From an uncultured Bacteroidota bacterium (GTDB lineage: Bacteria > Bacteroidota > Bacteroidia > Bacteroidales > P3), in contig CACYSB010000013.1 in the NCBI GenBank assembly GCA_902777005.1, positions 1 through 64,000 of the forward strand: a DNA stretch of 64,000 nucleotides. The letters run 5' to 3'. Both the position numbers and the translations under genes were made by a program. The notes beneath the pieces were generated by a model that was not told the DNA's origin, did not search any database, and saw only the letters and a list, made by a program, of their open reading frames with translations. Positions 32,883 through 40,537 of this stretch are shown here, one piece after another; position 1 is the stretch's first letter; each line of letters starts with the position of its first letter.

Positions 32883-32981
32883 CATTTCCAATTTTGAGAG
32901 TGAAAAAGTGTTAATTGGAAATAAATTGGAACGTAAAAAAACGGATAATAAAATAGCTTTTTAACCACAAAGATTACACCT

Positions 32982-33566
32982 ATGGACAAGAAGCAGTTTG
33001 TCGAGATGCTGGGCAACCCCGCCAAGTTCACTTCGCAGGACCGTGGCTGGCTGCGCGCCATACAGGACCGTTACCCGCATTCCTCTGTCATCAATGTGCT
33101 TGCGCTGCTGGCCGACCATGCACATGGTTTCGACACACCTGAACAGCGCCGTGCCGCCATGTTGGCCATGTGTGACAGTTCGATGCTTGACGCTTTGCTT
33201 AACCGTGTGACCAGTGCCAACGAAGCTCCTTCGTCAGATATATTCAACGAGATAAATACTTTCCAAGAGGTCTCTTTCAAGACTGCCCCCAAGAGTGTCA
33301 TCCTCTCCAATTTCCTCAATGCAGGTCCCGCCGAGGAGGTGCAAAAGGCCCAGGAAGCACCACGGCTGGAAGTGCACGACGATAAAAAAAGTATACAGCC
33401 GGACGAGACGTTAGGTACTGAAACTCTTGCCGTTATCCTTGAGGACCAAGGCTATTATGAGCAGGCTCGGGCTATTTATGAAAATTTATTGGTCCACAAT
33501 CCCGAAAAAAGTAGTAATTTTGCAGCCCGAATTTCCCATTTGGAAACGTTAATAAAAGGTAAATAA
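32982..33566 (+). CDS. TPR-like protein of unknown function upstream of secG
   Basis: A 194-residue soluble protein without signal peptide. The N-terminal half is helical (KQFVEMLGNPAKFTSQDRGW, SSVINVLALLADHAHGF). The middle has a Glu/Ala-rich linker. The C-terminal 45 residues form one clear tetratricopeptide-like unit (ETLAVILEDQGYYEQARAIY, ENLLVHNPEKS). Proteins of this shape precede secG in several Bacteroidota, which hints at a link to export or to envelope assembly, but I know no defined function. A good -7 element for secG sits inside its last codons (33515-33522). Confidence 0.7.
   Translation: MDKKQFVEMLGNPAKFTSQDRGWLRAIQDRYPHSSVINVLALLADHAHGFDTPEQRRAAMLAMCDSSMLDALLNRVTSANEAPSSDIFNEINTFQEVSFKTAPKSVILSNFLNAGPAEEVQKAQEAPRLEVHDDKKSIQPDETLGTETLAVILEDQGYYEQARAIYENLLVHNPEKSSNFAARISHLETLIKGK
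33515..33522 (+). promoter_or_regulatory. Internal -7 element (TAATTTTG) for secG
   Basis: TAATTTTG matches TAnnTTTG, with TTG at 33489-33491 as a candidate -33. It lies inside the preceding ORF, about 67 bp before the secG ATG. Confidence 0.5.
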
Positions 33567-33588
33567 ACATATATCTAAAAGAAGTAAA

Positions 33589-33918
33589 ATGTACACGTTT
33601 ATCGTAATCCTCATTCTCATCGTCTGCGTGCTTCTCGCACTCGTCGTGTTGGTACAGAATTCCAAAGGCGGCGGTCTTGCTGCCAACTTCTCGGCTCCTA
33701 CGCAGGTACTCGGTGCTCGCCAGTCGGCCGACTTCATAGAGAAAGCCACTTGGTGGCTCGCCGGTATCCTGGTTGCCCTCTGTCTGGCCGCCACAATCTC
33801 CATCTCCATGTCGCACAGCGGTGCTGCCGACCCCATGAAGACAGAGGTTACCAATACTTCGGACTACAGCCCCGTACAGCAGAACGAGGCCCCCGCGGCA
33901 GCTCCTGTCGCTGAATAA
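33589..33918 (+). CDS. secG: Protein translocase subunit SecG
   Basis: A 109-residue inner-membrane protein of the SecYEG channel. Two hydrophobic segments (residues 2-21, and about 57-78) enclose the conserved cytosolic loop with LVQNSKGGGLAANF and FIEKATWWLAG. The C-terminal tail is Ala/Pro-rich. A RecD-like helicase gene starts 4 bp after its stop. Confidence 0.93.
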   Translation: MYTFIVILILIVCVLLALVVLVQNSKGGGLAANFSAPTQVLGARQSADFIEKATWWLAGILVALCLAATISISMSHSGAADPMKTEVTNTSDYSPVQQNEAPAAAPVAE

Positions 33919-33922
33919 CGCT

Positions 33923-35353
33923 GTGGCTCTCCGCGACGTAGAGCAGTCAGTTACAAAGCTCATACTATCCCGCTTCCCGCACAATCCTACCGACGGGCAG
34001 CGGGTTGCTTGTGCCCTTATGTCGCGCTTCCTCTACGACTCCGACCCTCGCTCGGCAATGCTCCTGCGCGGCTATGCCGGCACGGGCAAGACTTCACTTG
34101 TATCCGCCCTCATCCAGACGCTGCCTCAACTCGGCGTCAATTGCGTCCTTCTGGCGCCTACCGGTCGTGCCGCCAAGGTGCTTTCGGGCTATTCCGGACG
34201 CCAGGCGTTCACCATCCACAAGAAAATCTACATGACGGCCACCGATGCTTCGGGGGCCGTGCGCACCGTCCGCGCCGTCAACAAGCACAGCCACACACTG
34301 TTCATCGTCGATGAGGCGTCGATGATCGGCGTCGAGCCCGTGGCGCGCGGACACAGTCTGCTGGAGGACTTGGTGGACTATGTCTACGACGGCAACCATT
34401 GCCGCCTGATGCTTATAGGCGACACCGCACAGCTACCGCCGGTCGGCCAGAGCGAAAGCCCCGCCCTCGACGAGCGCTACCTCTCCTCGGCTTTCGCCCT
34501 CAGCGTGACGCCCCATGAGCTCACCGAAGTGGTGCGCCAGCAAAGCCTATCCGGCATCCTTGCCAATGCCACGTCCATCCGCGAGCAGATTGCCGTAATG
34601 TCGGGGGCAGATGAGGTTAAAATGCCATTATTCACGGAGGCCGACGATGTCGTCAACCTCGCCGGCACCGCCCTGATGGATACCCTCTATCGCGAGTATG
34701 GCGACCACCGGCAGGAGGAGGTCGTCATTGTCACGCGCAGCAACAAGCGCGCCAACCTCTTCAACCAGGGTGTGCGCAACAGTGTCCTCTTCCGTGAGCA
34801 GGAGGTCAATGCCGGCGACTACCTGATGGTGGTGAAAAACAACTACTTCTGGCTCGACAGCGACAGCAGCATAGGTTTCATCGCCAACGGCGACATCGTG
34901 GAGGTGCTTGGCGTGCGCAATGTACAGGAGCTCTACGGTTTCCGTTTCGCTGACGCCACGCTGCGTTTCGTGGACTATCCCGACGAGCAGGAGCGCGACT
35001 GCAAGTTGCTGCTCTCGACGCTTTACAGTGAGTCGCCGTCGCTCACTGCCGAGGAGCAGGAGCGCCTATACAGCGCCGTCATGGAGGACTATGCCGACCT
35101 TCCGCACAAGGCCGACCGTGTGCGTGAGCTTCGCCGCAACCCTTTCTTTAATGCCTTGCAGGTCAAGTTCTCGTACGCCCTCACCTGCCATAAGACGCAG
35201 GGCGGCCAATGGGACACGGTAATCATCGACCAGGGCTTCCTGCCGCCCGACCAGCCGCTGGGGCGCGACTACCTGCGCTGGCTCTACACAGCCTTCACCC
35301 GCGCCACGGGCAGGGTCTACCTGCTCGGCTTCGACGAGCGTTTCTTTGCATAA
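33923..35353 (+). CDS. RecD-like superfamily 1B DNA helicase (AAA family ATPase)
   Basis: A 476-residue 5'-to-3' type helicase. Walker A YAGTGKTSL near residue 54, then LAPTGRAAKVLS, Walker B IVDEASMI, IGDTAQLPPVG (motif III), and the C-terminal TCHKTQGGQWDTVIID and LYTAFTRATGRVYLL motifs typical of RecD and TraA helicases. It lacks the long N-terminal domains of RecD2, so it is a short stand-alone form widespread in Bacteroidota. The start is a GTG 4 bp after secG. Role probably in DNA repair or recombination. Confidence 0.88.
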   Translation: MALRDVEQSVTKLILSRFPHNPTDGQRVACALMSRFLYDSDPRSAMLLRGYAGTGKTSLVSALIQTLPQLGVNCVLLAPTGRAAKVLSGYSGRQAFTIHKKIYMTATDASGAVRTVRAVNKHSHTLFIVDEASMIGVEPVARGHSLLEDLVDYVYDGNHCRLMLIGDTAQLPPVGQSESPALDERYLSSAFALSVTPHELTEVVRQQSLSGILANATSIREQIAVMSGADEVKMPLFTEADDVVNLAGTALMDTLYREYGDHRQEEVVIVTRSNKRANLFNQGVRNSVLFREQEVNAGDYLMVVKNNYFWLDSDSSIGFIANGDIVEVLGVRNVQELYGFRFADATLRFVDYPDEQERDCKLLLSTLYSESPSLTAEEQERLYSAVMEDYADLPHKADRVRELRRNPFFNALQVKFSYALTCHKTQGGQWDTVIIDQGFLPPDQPLGRDYLRWLYTAFTRATGRVYLLGFDERFFA

Positions 35354-35365
35354 TTTCCTCGGTGT

Positions 35366-35466
35366 CGCTCCGACTCCGCTCCGTATTCCCTCCGACCAAA
35401 AACCGTAGAACAACCGGTGAACAGTCGGAGCGGGTACGGAGCGGGTACGGAGCGGGTACGGTGAGG
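35366..35466. repeat. Palindromic intergenic repeat, copy C
   Basis: The left arm (CTCCGACTCCGCTCCGTATT, CCCTCCGACC) faces CCGTAGAACAACCGGTGAAC, AGTCGGAG and three perfect tandem copies of GGAGCGGGTAC at 35427-35459. It lies between converging genes. The arms complement each other through the CTCCG / CGGAG units. Confidence 0.8.
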
Positions 35467-35493
35467 ATGCAGAAAAGTGCTGGAAATTAGCGC

Positions 35494-36582
35494 CTATCGC
35501 CGTACGGCCATTACGGGATTGGCGTAGGCTTCGAGCAGAAGGCGCTGAGCCTCAGGCTGAAGGCCTGATGTGCGCGCCTTGAGCCGGTCGAGGGTGCGCT
35601 GCGTGTAGTGTGCCGGCAGGCGACGACCCGTGACAAGGGTGTAGGCGGCGAAGTTGGTGGGCATCAGTTTGTAGCCGTGCTGTATGCGTCGGTCGAGCAG
35701 CGCGGCCACATGGTCGGCAAGGTCCACGCCTGACGGCGGCTGCAGTTCGCGAGGCTTCAGCGGAGCCCCTATGGTGAGGTGCACATGTCCCTTGGGGCCT
35801 ATGATGCCGCTGACCACCGAACGAAGATCCTCGTCAGGGGCTTTGGTGTAGCTGCCGTGCTGGCTCTGCATCAGCTCGTTGGCTTTCATCACGTCGCAGG
35901 GGTCCCACTCGTAGCTTATCGACAGCGGCACTATGTGCAGGTCGGCGAGGGTCTGCATCGGGTCGCCTTTGCCGCCGAGGGTGAGCATCTTTATCATAGC
36001 GGGCGCCGTGGTGTCGCAGCCGTCCTTGGCGCGGCCGTTCTTCTGGGCTATCCATACCGACTGGCGCTCGTCGGCGACGAGGTGGTTGAGATAGTCAGAC
36101 AGGTGGTGCAGGCTGTTGTAGAAAGCCCTCGGGGTGCCGCCGCGTTCCATGCGGATGAGCTTGTTGCTGCGGAAGAGCACTTCCATGATGGGGATTGAAA
36201 GCAGGTTCTGTCCGAAGACTATGTGCGAGGTGGTGCCGCGGTGCTCCATGAGCAGGTGCTGCAGCAGGAAGGCGTCGAGGGTAATGTCGCGGTGGTTGGA
36301 GACAAAGAGGTATGGCACGCCGCGCCGCAGGTGGTGCAGGCCGCTGAAGGTGAAGCCGTCGGTGGTCTCCTTGACGATGCGGCGTATGGCGTCGTTCATG
36401 AAGGTGGCCTGGAACTGGTGCACGCTGCGTGTGGCCAGCAGGCGGCGGCGTGCTTCGTCGATGGCGATGTCTGGGTAGATGAAGCGCATGATCTGCGGGA
36501 AGAGTTCCCAGTCGGCAATGCGCTGCAGGGCGCTGGGCAGTTCGGTGTCGGTGTAGGGGCGTATGTCGTCGAAGGAGTCCAT
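35494..36582 (-). CDS. 1-acyl-glycerol-3-phosphate acyltransferase-like (PlsC family) protein
   Basis: A 362-residue protein with a PlsC-type acyltransferase core at about residues 80-280: VPYLFVSNHRDITLDAF (NHRD motif, variant of the NHx4D block) and a later RMERGG region. It probably acylates a glycerol-phosphate or related lipid; the substrate is not certain, because the block I spacing differs from classical PlsC. The ATG at 36582 is chosen as it overlaps the gpsA stop by one base (TGATG) and gives a protein of usual length; the longer open frame to 37011 lies antisense within gpsA sequence and is artefactual. gpsA supplies glycerol-3-phosphate, consistent with phospholipid synthesis. Confidence 0.8.
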   Translation of the reverse strand: MDSFDDIRPYTDTELPSALQRIADWELFPQIMRFIYPDIAIDEARRRLLATRSVHQFQATFMNDAIRRIVKETTDGFTFSGLHHLRRGVPYLFVSNHRDITLDAFLLQHLLMEHRGTTSHIVFGQNLLSIPIMEVLFRSNKLIRMERGGTPRAFYNSLHHLSDYLNHLVADERQSVWIAQKNGRAKDGCDTTAPAMIKMLTLGGKGDPMQTLADLHIVPLSISYEWDPCDVMKANELMQSQHGSYTKAPDEDLRSVVSGIIGPKGHVHLTIGAPLKPRELQPPSGVDLADHVAALLDRRIQHGYKLMPTNFAAYTLVTGRRLPAHYTQRTLDRLKARTSGLQPEAQRLLLEAYANPVMAVRR

Positions 36583-37589
36583 CAGAAGACAGTGTCGATT
36601 AGTTGTTTGACAGTGCTGTCGGGGTTGGCGCCGTTGTAGAGGATGTTGTACACGGCCTCGGCAATCGGGACCACATGCTGCAGGCTGTATTCGCAGGCTA
36701 TCTGGTGCAGGTTTTTCACCGAGTAGTAGCCTTCGGCCACGGAGCCTGTGCGGGCAAAGACGTCGGCGGGGCGTTCGCCGCGTGCCACCGCTTCGCCGAG
36801 GGCGCGGTTGCGGCTGTGGCGTGACCAGCAGGTGACGACGAGGTCGCCCATATAGTAGTTGTCGTAGATATTGCGGTCGGGGCACGGCAGGCTGTGGTCG
36901 AGCAGGTTGTGCATCTCGCGCATGGCGGCGGCGGTGAGCACGGCGTTCAGGTTGTCGCCGTAGTCGAGGCCTTGGCAAAGGCCGGCGGCAATGGCGTAAA
37001 TGTTCTTGCACAGGCCGCAGCGTTCCACGCCGTCGATGTCAGTGGTAGTGGCAGTGTGCAGGTAGCTGCAGCGCAGCATGCAGGCCATCTCGTCGGCGAG
37101 GACGATGTTAGACGAGGCAAAGGTGAGGAATGTGGGCATCTCGTGGCATACCTCTTCGGCGTGCGAGGGGCCGCTGACCACGCAGATGGCGTTGCGGCTG
37201 ACGCCGAAGCATTCTCTTAGATATGAGGATACGCTGAGGCAGCAGTCGGGGATAGTGCCTTTGATGGCAGAAACTATTTTTTTGCCATGAAAAACATCGC
37301 GCGGCAGCGTTTTGAGCACCTCGTGCAGGTAGGCCGAAGGAACGGCCAACAGCAGATATGTGCTGTTGGCAATCACAGCCTGTAGGTCAGTGCTTACGTG
37401 CATACGCGTCGCGTCAAGACGGGCATCCGGCAGGTGGCGCGGATTGTAGCCTTCGGCGATGATTTTTTCACGTGTTACGTTGCTTCGTACCCACCAGTTT
37501 ACCTCACGGCCCTCCCGCTCGAGCAGTATTTTGACTATTGCAGTGGCCCAGCTGCCGCTGCCTATCATTCCTATCCTATTCTTTTTCAT
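36582..37589 (-). CDS. gpsA: NAD(P)H-dependent glycerol-3-phosphate dehydrogenase
   Basis: A 335-residue enzyme that reduces dihydroxyacetone phosphate to sn-glycerol-3-phosphate for phospholipids. The N-terminal Rossmann motif GSGSWATAI (residues 11-19) is followed by the catalytic region VSGPSHAEEV, CGLCKNIYAIAAG with the catalytic Lys, and GDLVVTCWSRHSRNR. It is the first gene of an operon with the PlsC-like gene, transcribed from a perfect -7 element at 37637-37644. Confidence 0.95.
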   Translation of the reverse strand: MKKNRIGMIGSGSWATAIVKILLEREGREVNWWVRSNVTREKIIAEGYNPRHLPDARLDATRMHVSTDLQAVIANSTYLLLAVPSAYLHEVLKTLPRDVFHGKKIVSAIKGTIPDCCLSVSSYLRECFGVSRNAICVVSGPSHAEEVCHEMPTFLTFASSNIVLADEMACMLRCSYLHTATTTDIDGVERCGLCKNIYAIAAGLCQGLDYGDNLNAVLTAAAMREMHNLLDHSLPCPDRNIYDNYYMGDLVVTCWSRHSRNRALGEAVARGERPADVFARTGSVAEGYYSVKNLHQIACEYSLQHVVPIAEAVYNILYNGANPDSTVKQLIDTVF

Positions 37590-37636
37590 TGCATAAACTA
37601 TCTATATCACGCCATAGGCTGGTGTGAAAAGATTTG

Positions 37637-37644
37637 CAAAGATA
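37637..37644 (-). promoter_or_regulatory. Bacteroidota -7 element (TATCTTTG) for gpsA
   Basis: CAAAGATA on the plus strand is TATCTTTG on the minus strand, 48 bp before the gpsA ATG. Confidence 0.7.
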
Positions 37645-37722
37645 GTCATATTATTTCACACTTTATAACATAATTACGTTAAAAACTCTTAACGCCACCG
37701 TTGCCACACTTGTATGGAGAGT

Positions 37723-37757
37723 AAAAAAAGAGAGGGTGTCCTGTTGGGGACACCCTC
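37723..37757 (-). terminator. Rho-independent terminator of the HU gene
   Basis: GAGGGTGTCC (37732-37741) and GGACACCCTC (37748-37757) form a perfect 10-bp stem. The A-run at 37723-37729 is the T-run on the minus strand. Confidence 0.9.
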
Positions 37758-37780
37758 ATCTCTTTAGTAATTAGAAAGCC

Positions 37781-38077
37781 TTATTTTTTCTTAGCGACTT
37801 TCTTAGCGGCCTTCTTGACGAGCAGGTTGCTGCCAGCTTTGAACTTGGCGACCTTCTTGGCGGGCACTTTCACTTTCGCGCCGGTCTGCGGGTTCTTGGC
37901 GATGCGGGCTTTGCGCTCGACAACGCTGAAGGTTCCGAAGCCGATGAGGCTAACCTTCTGGCCTTTGCACAACTGCTCCTGGATGCTGGTGAAGCAGGCG
38001 TTCATGGCGGCCTTGGCGGCGACTTTGGTCATGCCGGTCTTCTCGGCCATTGCATTGATAAGTTCGGTTTTGTTCAT
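37781..38077 (-). CDS. hup: HU-family DNA-binding protein
   Basis: A 98-residue nucleoid protein that bends DNA. MNKTELINAMAEKTGMTK and the arm signature GFGTFSVVERKARIAKNPQT are typical of HU. The C-terminus carries a short Lys/Ala-rich tail (KKAAKKVAKKK) beyond the usual 90 residues, which may add DNA affinity. It is a single gene with its own promoter and terminator. The symbol is generic: the sequence does not say which HU paralogue it is. Confidence 0.95.
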   Translation of the reverse strand: MNKTELINAMAEKTGMTKVAAKAAMNACFTSIQEQLCKGQKVSLIGFGTFSVVERKARIAKNPQTGAKVKVPAKKVAKFKAGSNLLVKKAAKKVAKKK

Positions 38078-38125
38078 AATGTTTTGTGTTAAAATGTTAA
38101 TAATGATTGGTTTTTATTTTCGCTG

Positions 38126-38133
38126 CAAATGTA
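38126..38133 (-). promoter_or_regulatory. Bacteroidota -7 element (TACATTTG) for the HU gene
   Basis: CAAATGTA on the plus strand reads TACATTTG on the minus strand, 49 bp upstream of the HU ATG. Confidence 0.7.
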
Positions 38134-38202
38134 TGAATATTTTTTTGATTTGTGCAAATTTTTTTTTGATTATTTTTAACTTTTTTTGCACCGTAAAGAA
38201 AA

Positions 38203-39138
38203 CTATGCTGATTTCCAGTCTGTTAGCGGATTGCCTCTAAGGAAGTCTTCAACGCTATTTTTCTTTTTTCCAGCCATTTGCAGCTCGCAAATTTGCACAA
38301 ATCCGTTCGCTGTCGCCGTTTTTAGTACCCTTTTTCCGTCACAAATCAGTGTGCCACAGGGGTTGCTGTGGCTTTCTACAAGGGGTTGCACGGAGTATAT
38401 CTTAAAGGGCACTTCCTCGCCTTTCGGATTGATTAGCGTCATGGTTGCTGCAGGGTAGGGAGACAGGCCGCGCACGAAGCGGTCAACTTCCTCTGAGGTG
38501 CGGCTGAAATCAATGCGGCAGTCTTCCTTGAATATCTTTGGGGCGGGGCAGGGGATACCTTTTTGTGGCGTAGGGGTGATTGTGCCTGCCGCCATGCCGT
38601 CAAGGGTACGTGCCACGAGTGTGCGCCCCATTTCCGCCAGACGGTCATGGAGGCTTTCAGCTGTCTCGTTGTCGGCTATGGGGGTGCTCTCTTGCATGAG
38701 GATGGCGCCCTCGTCAATGTTGTGGTTGAGGAGGAAGGTGGTGACGCCGGTCTCACGCTCGCCGTTGATGATGGCCCAGTTGATGGGGGCTGCACCACGG
38801 TAGCGAGGCAACAGTGAGGCATGCAGGTTGAATGTGCCATGCGGAGGCATGTTCCATACCGCTTCGGGCAGCATGCGGAAAGCCACCACTACAAATACAT
38901 CGGCGTGGTACTCTGTCAACGCCGCAAGGAAGTTGGGGTCGCGAAGTTTCTCTGGCTGCAGCAGGGGTAGCTGGTGTGCCATGGCATATTCCTTCACGGC
39001 GCTGTATATCACCTTCTGGCCGCGGCCGGCTTGCCGGTCAGGCACAGTGACCACGGCGGCTACTTCGTGGCTCGACTGCATGATTGCATCCAGGCTCTCA
39101 ACTGCAAAGTCGGGAGTGCCGAAGAATATTACGCGCAT
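38203..39138 (-). CDS. fmt: Methionyl-tRNA formyltransferase
   Basis: A 311-residue enzyme that formylates initiator Met-tRNA. MRVIFFGTPDFAVESL opens the formyl-THF-binding domain. The catalytic signature lies in LHASLLPRYRGAAPINWAI, with the active-site Asn-His-Asp set (N in TFNLHASLLP, H, and D in NIDEGAIL). The C-terminal OB-like tRNA-binding domain is present. The start MRVIFFG is preferred to the Met six codons earlier; it overlaps the ribH 3' end by 10 bp, which suggests coupled translation. Confidence 0.95.
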   Translation of the reverse strand: MRVIFFGTPDFAVESLDAIMQSSHEVAAVVTVPDRQAGRGQKVIYSAVKEYAMAHQLPLLQPEKLRDPNFLAALTEYHADVFVVVAFRMLPEAVWNMPPHGTFNLHASLLPRYRGAAPINWAIINGERETGVTTFLLNHNIDEGAILMQESTPIADNETAESLHDRLAEMGRTLVARTLDGMAAGTITPTPQKGIPCPAPKIFKEDCRIDFSRTSEEVDRFVRGLSPYPAATMTLINPKGEEVPFKIYSVQPLVESHSNPCGTLICDGKRVLKTATANGFVQICELQMAGKKKNSVEDFLRGNPLTDWKSA

Positions 39139-39623
39139 TCGTCTGAATATTGGCACATCTTGATTGCTGTCACGGCGCCCTCCACGCCTTTGTTGCCGTG
39201 TTTGCCGCCGGCACGGTCGAGGGCCTGCTCCATGGTGTTGGTGGTGAGCACGCTGAAGATGACGGGACGACCATGTTTGAGCGATACATTGACGAGCCCC
39301 TGGGACACTGCCTGGCAGATGAACTCAAAGTGGCGCGTCTCGCCCTGTATCACACAGCCGATGCATATTACGGCGTCAAGCATCTTGTTGTTGGCCAACA
39401 TGCATTCCGCCGCATAGGGCAGTTCGTATGTGCCCGGCACACGCTTTACTATGAGGTTGTCTTCCTTGATGCCGTTTTCTCGCAGGGTGTCCACGGCACC
39501 CTTGAGCATGGCGTCGGTAACGCTGGGGTTCCATTCGGCGGCAATCACGCCGATGCTGTATTTGCTGGCGTCGGGCACAGCCTTGGGGTCGTAGTCCGAC
39601 AGGTTGGTCTTCTTTCCAATCAT
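39129..39623 (-). CDS. ribH: 6,7-dimethyl-8-ribityllumazine synthase
   Basis: A 164-residue enzyme for the penultimate step of riboflavin synthesis, which forms icosahedral or pentameric shells. Seen: IGVIAAEWNPSVTDAML, VKRVPGTYELPYAAECML, AVICIGCVIQGETRHFEFIC with the catalytic His, and the phosphate-binding GNKGVEGA. It sits 2 bp after the RpoN-LytM frame and overlaps fmt, so it is expressed in the S46-rpoN-ribH-fmt operon. No FMN riboswitch was noticed. Confidence 0.95.
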   Translation of the reverse strand: MIGKKTNLSDYDPKAVPDASKYSIGVIAAEWNPSVTDAMLKGAVDTLRENGIKEDNLIVKRVPGTYELPYAAECMLANNKMLDAVICIGCVIQGETRHFEFICQAVSQGLVNVSLKHGRPVIFSVLTTNTMEQALDRAGGKHGNKGVEGAVTAIKMCQYSDECA

Positions 39624-39625
39624 GT

Positions 39626-40537
39626 CTAAAAGTCTTTGTGGTTTATTGTTGTGGCCTGCGATTTGCGGTTTTTCTTGCTTTCACGTATCTTGCTTTCGTC
39701 GGCTTTGTATTCCAGGTCTTCGCCTTTTCGGGGCTGGCGTATGCCGAAGTAGCTCTTGTCGAGGTGGAGGCGGCGTGTACGCAACGTGTAGTTGTTGAAG
39801 TCGAGTATCCATTCCGGGTCGAAAGGCTGGTATAGGAAGCGACACTCGAAGTGTAGGTGCGGCCCTGTGCTGTTGCCAGTGCTGCCGCCGAGCCCTATCA
39901 CCTCGCCTGCCGCCACATGTTGGCCGTGCCTGACGTTTATCTTCGACAGGTGTCCATATAGTGTCTCCAGCCCGTTGGGATGACGCACCACAACGCAGTT
40001 GCCGTAGCCGCCCATACGTCCGGCTATGCGCACAGTGCCGCCGAATGCTACATGTATGGGATCTCCAGTTCTCAGCCGTATGTCTACACCGTGGTGTCCA
40101 CGTTTCCAGCGCCACCCGTAAGGGCTCGTTTTGGCGTCTTTAACAGGGAAACAGAACTCCGAGGTGTCTGTTATGAGCATTATGTTTATCTCGTCAGGCA
40201 GCATGTCTACCTTGGTACGTCCGTGAGGATTCACACGGGAGCTCGGGAAAGCATCGTACCATAGTGGCACCATGTATGCTGCTCCTGCGACCGCAGGTAC
40301 TGGCTCAATTGTCTTTGGACTCTGCTGCGATTCCACTTTGTCCTTTTTCGGTTTGGCCTTGTCTTCCGTTTTCTTGGCCGTATTCTTGGCATGTGTAGGT
40401 GTAGCCGTTTGCTCTAGCTTTGCTGCCTTTGCCAGACGTGCGGCTATGATACTGTCGTAATATGACATCTGTGCCGAAGCGCTGCCGGCGCCGAGCACTA
40501 TCAGCAACAATATCACTATGCGTCGCAGTCGCGCCAC
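39626..40537 (-). other. M23 (LytM-like) murein endopeptidase module, possible separate gene with in-frame internal start
   Basis: If translation starts at the in-frame GTG at 40535-40537 (codon 454), the product would be a 303-residue exported peptidase with a textbook signal peptide, Ala-rich cleavage site SASA-Q, and a full zinc-peptidase motif set. It would cleave peptidoglycan cross-bridges, usefully close to the dcw cluster. The coding region for the signal peptide would then double as the C-terminus of RpoN. No other upstream ATG is available in this frame within the linker. Confidence 0.5.

Noticed and set aside
35427..35459. Tandem repeat considered as a CRISPR array or origin iterons
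   Set aside because: Unit of 11 bp without spacers, only three copies, and part of a dispersed palindromic repeat; no cas or replication gene nearby.
36583..37011. Extension of the PlsC-like frame upstream to 37011
   Set aside because: It runs through gpsA in another frame, and the added residues are Arg/Pro-rich with no match to acyltransferases; the TGATG junction gives a better start at 36582.
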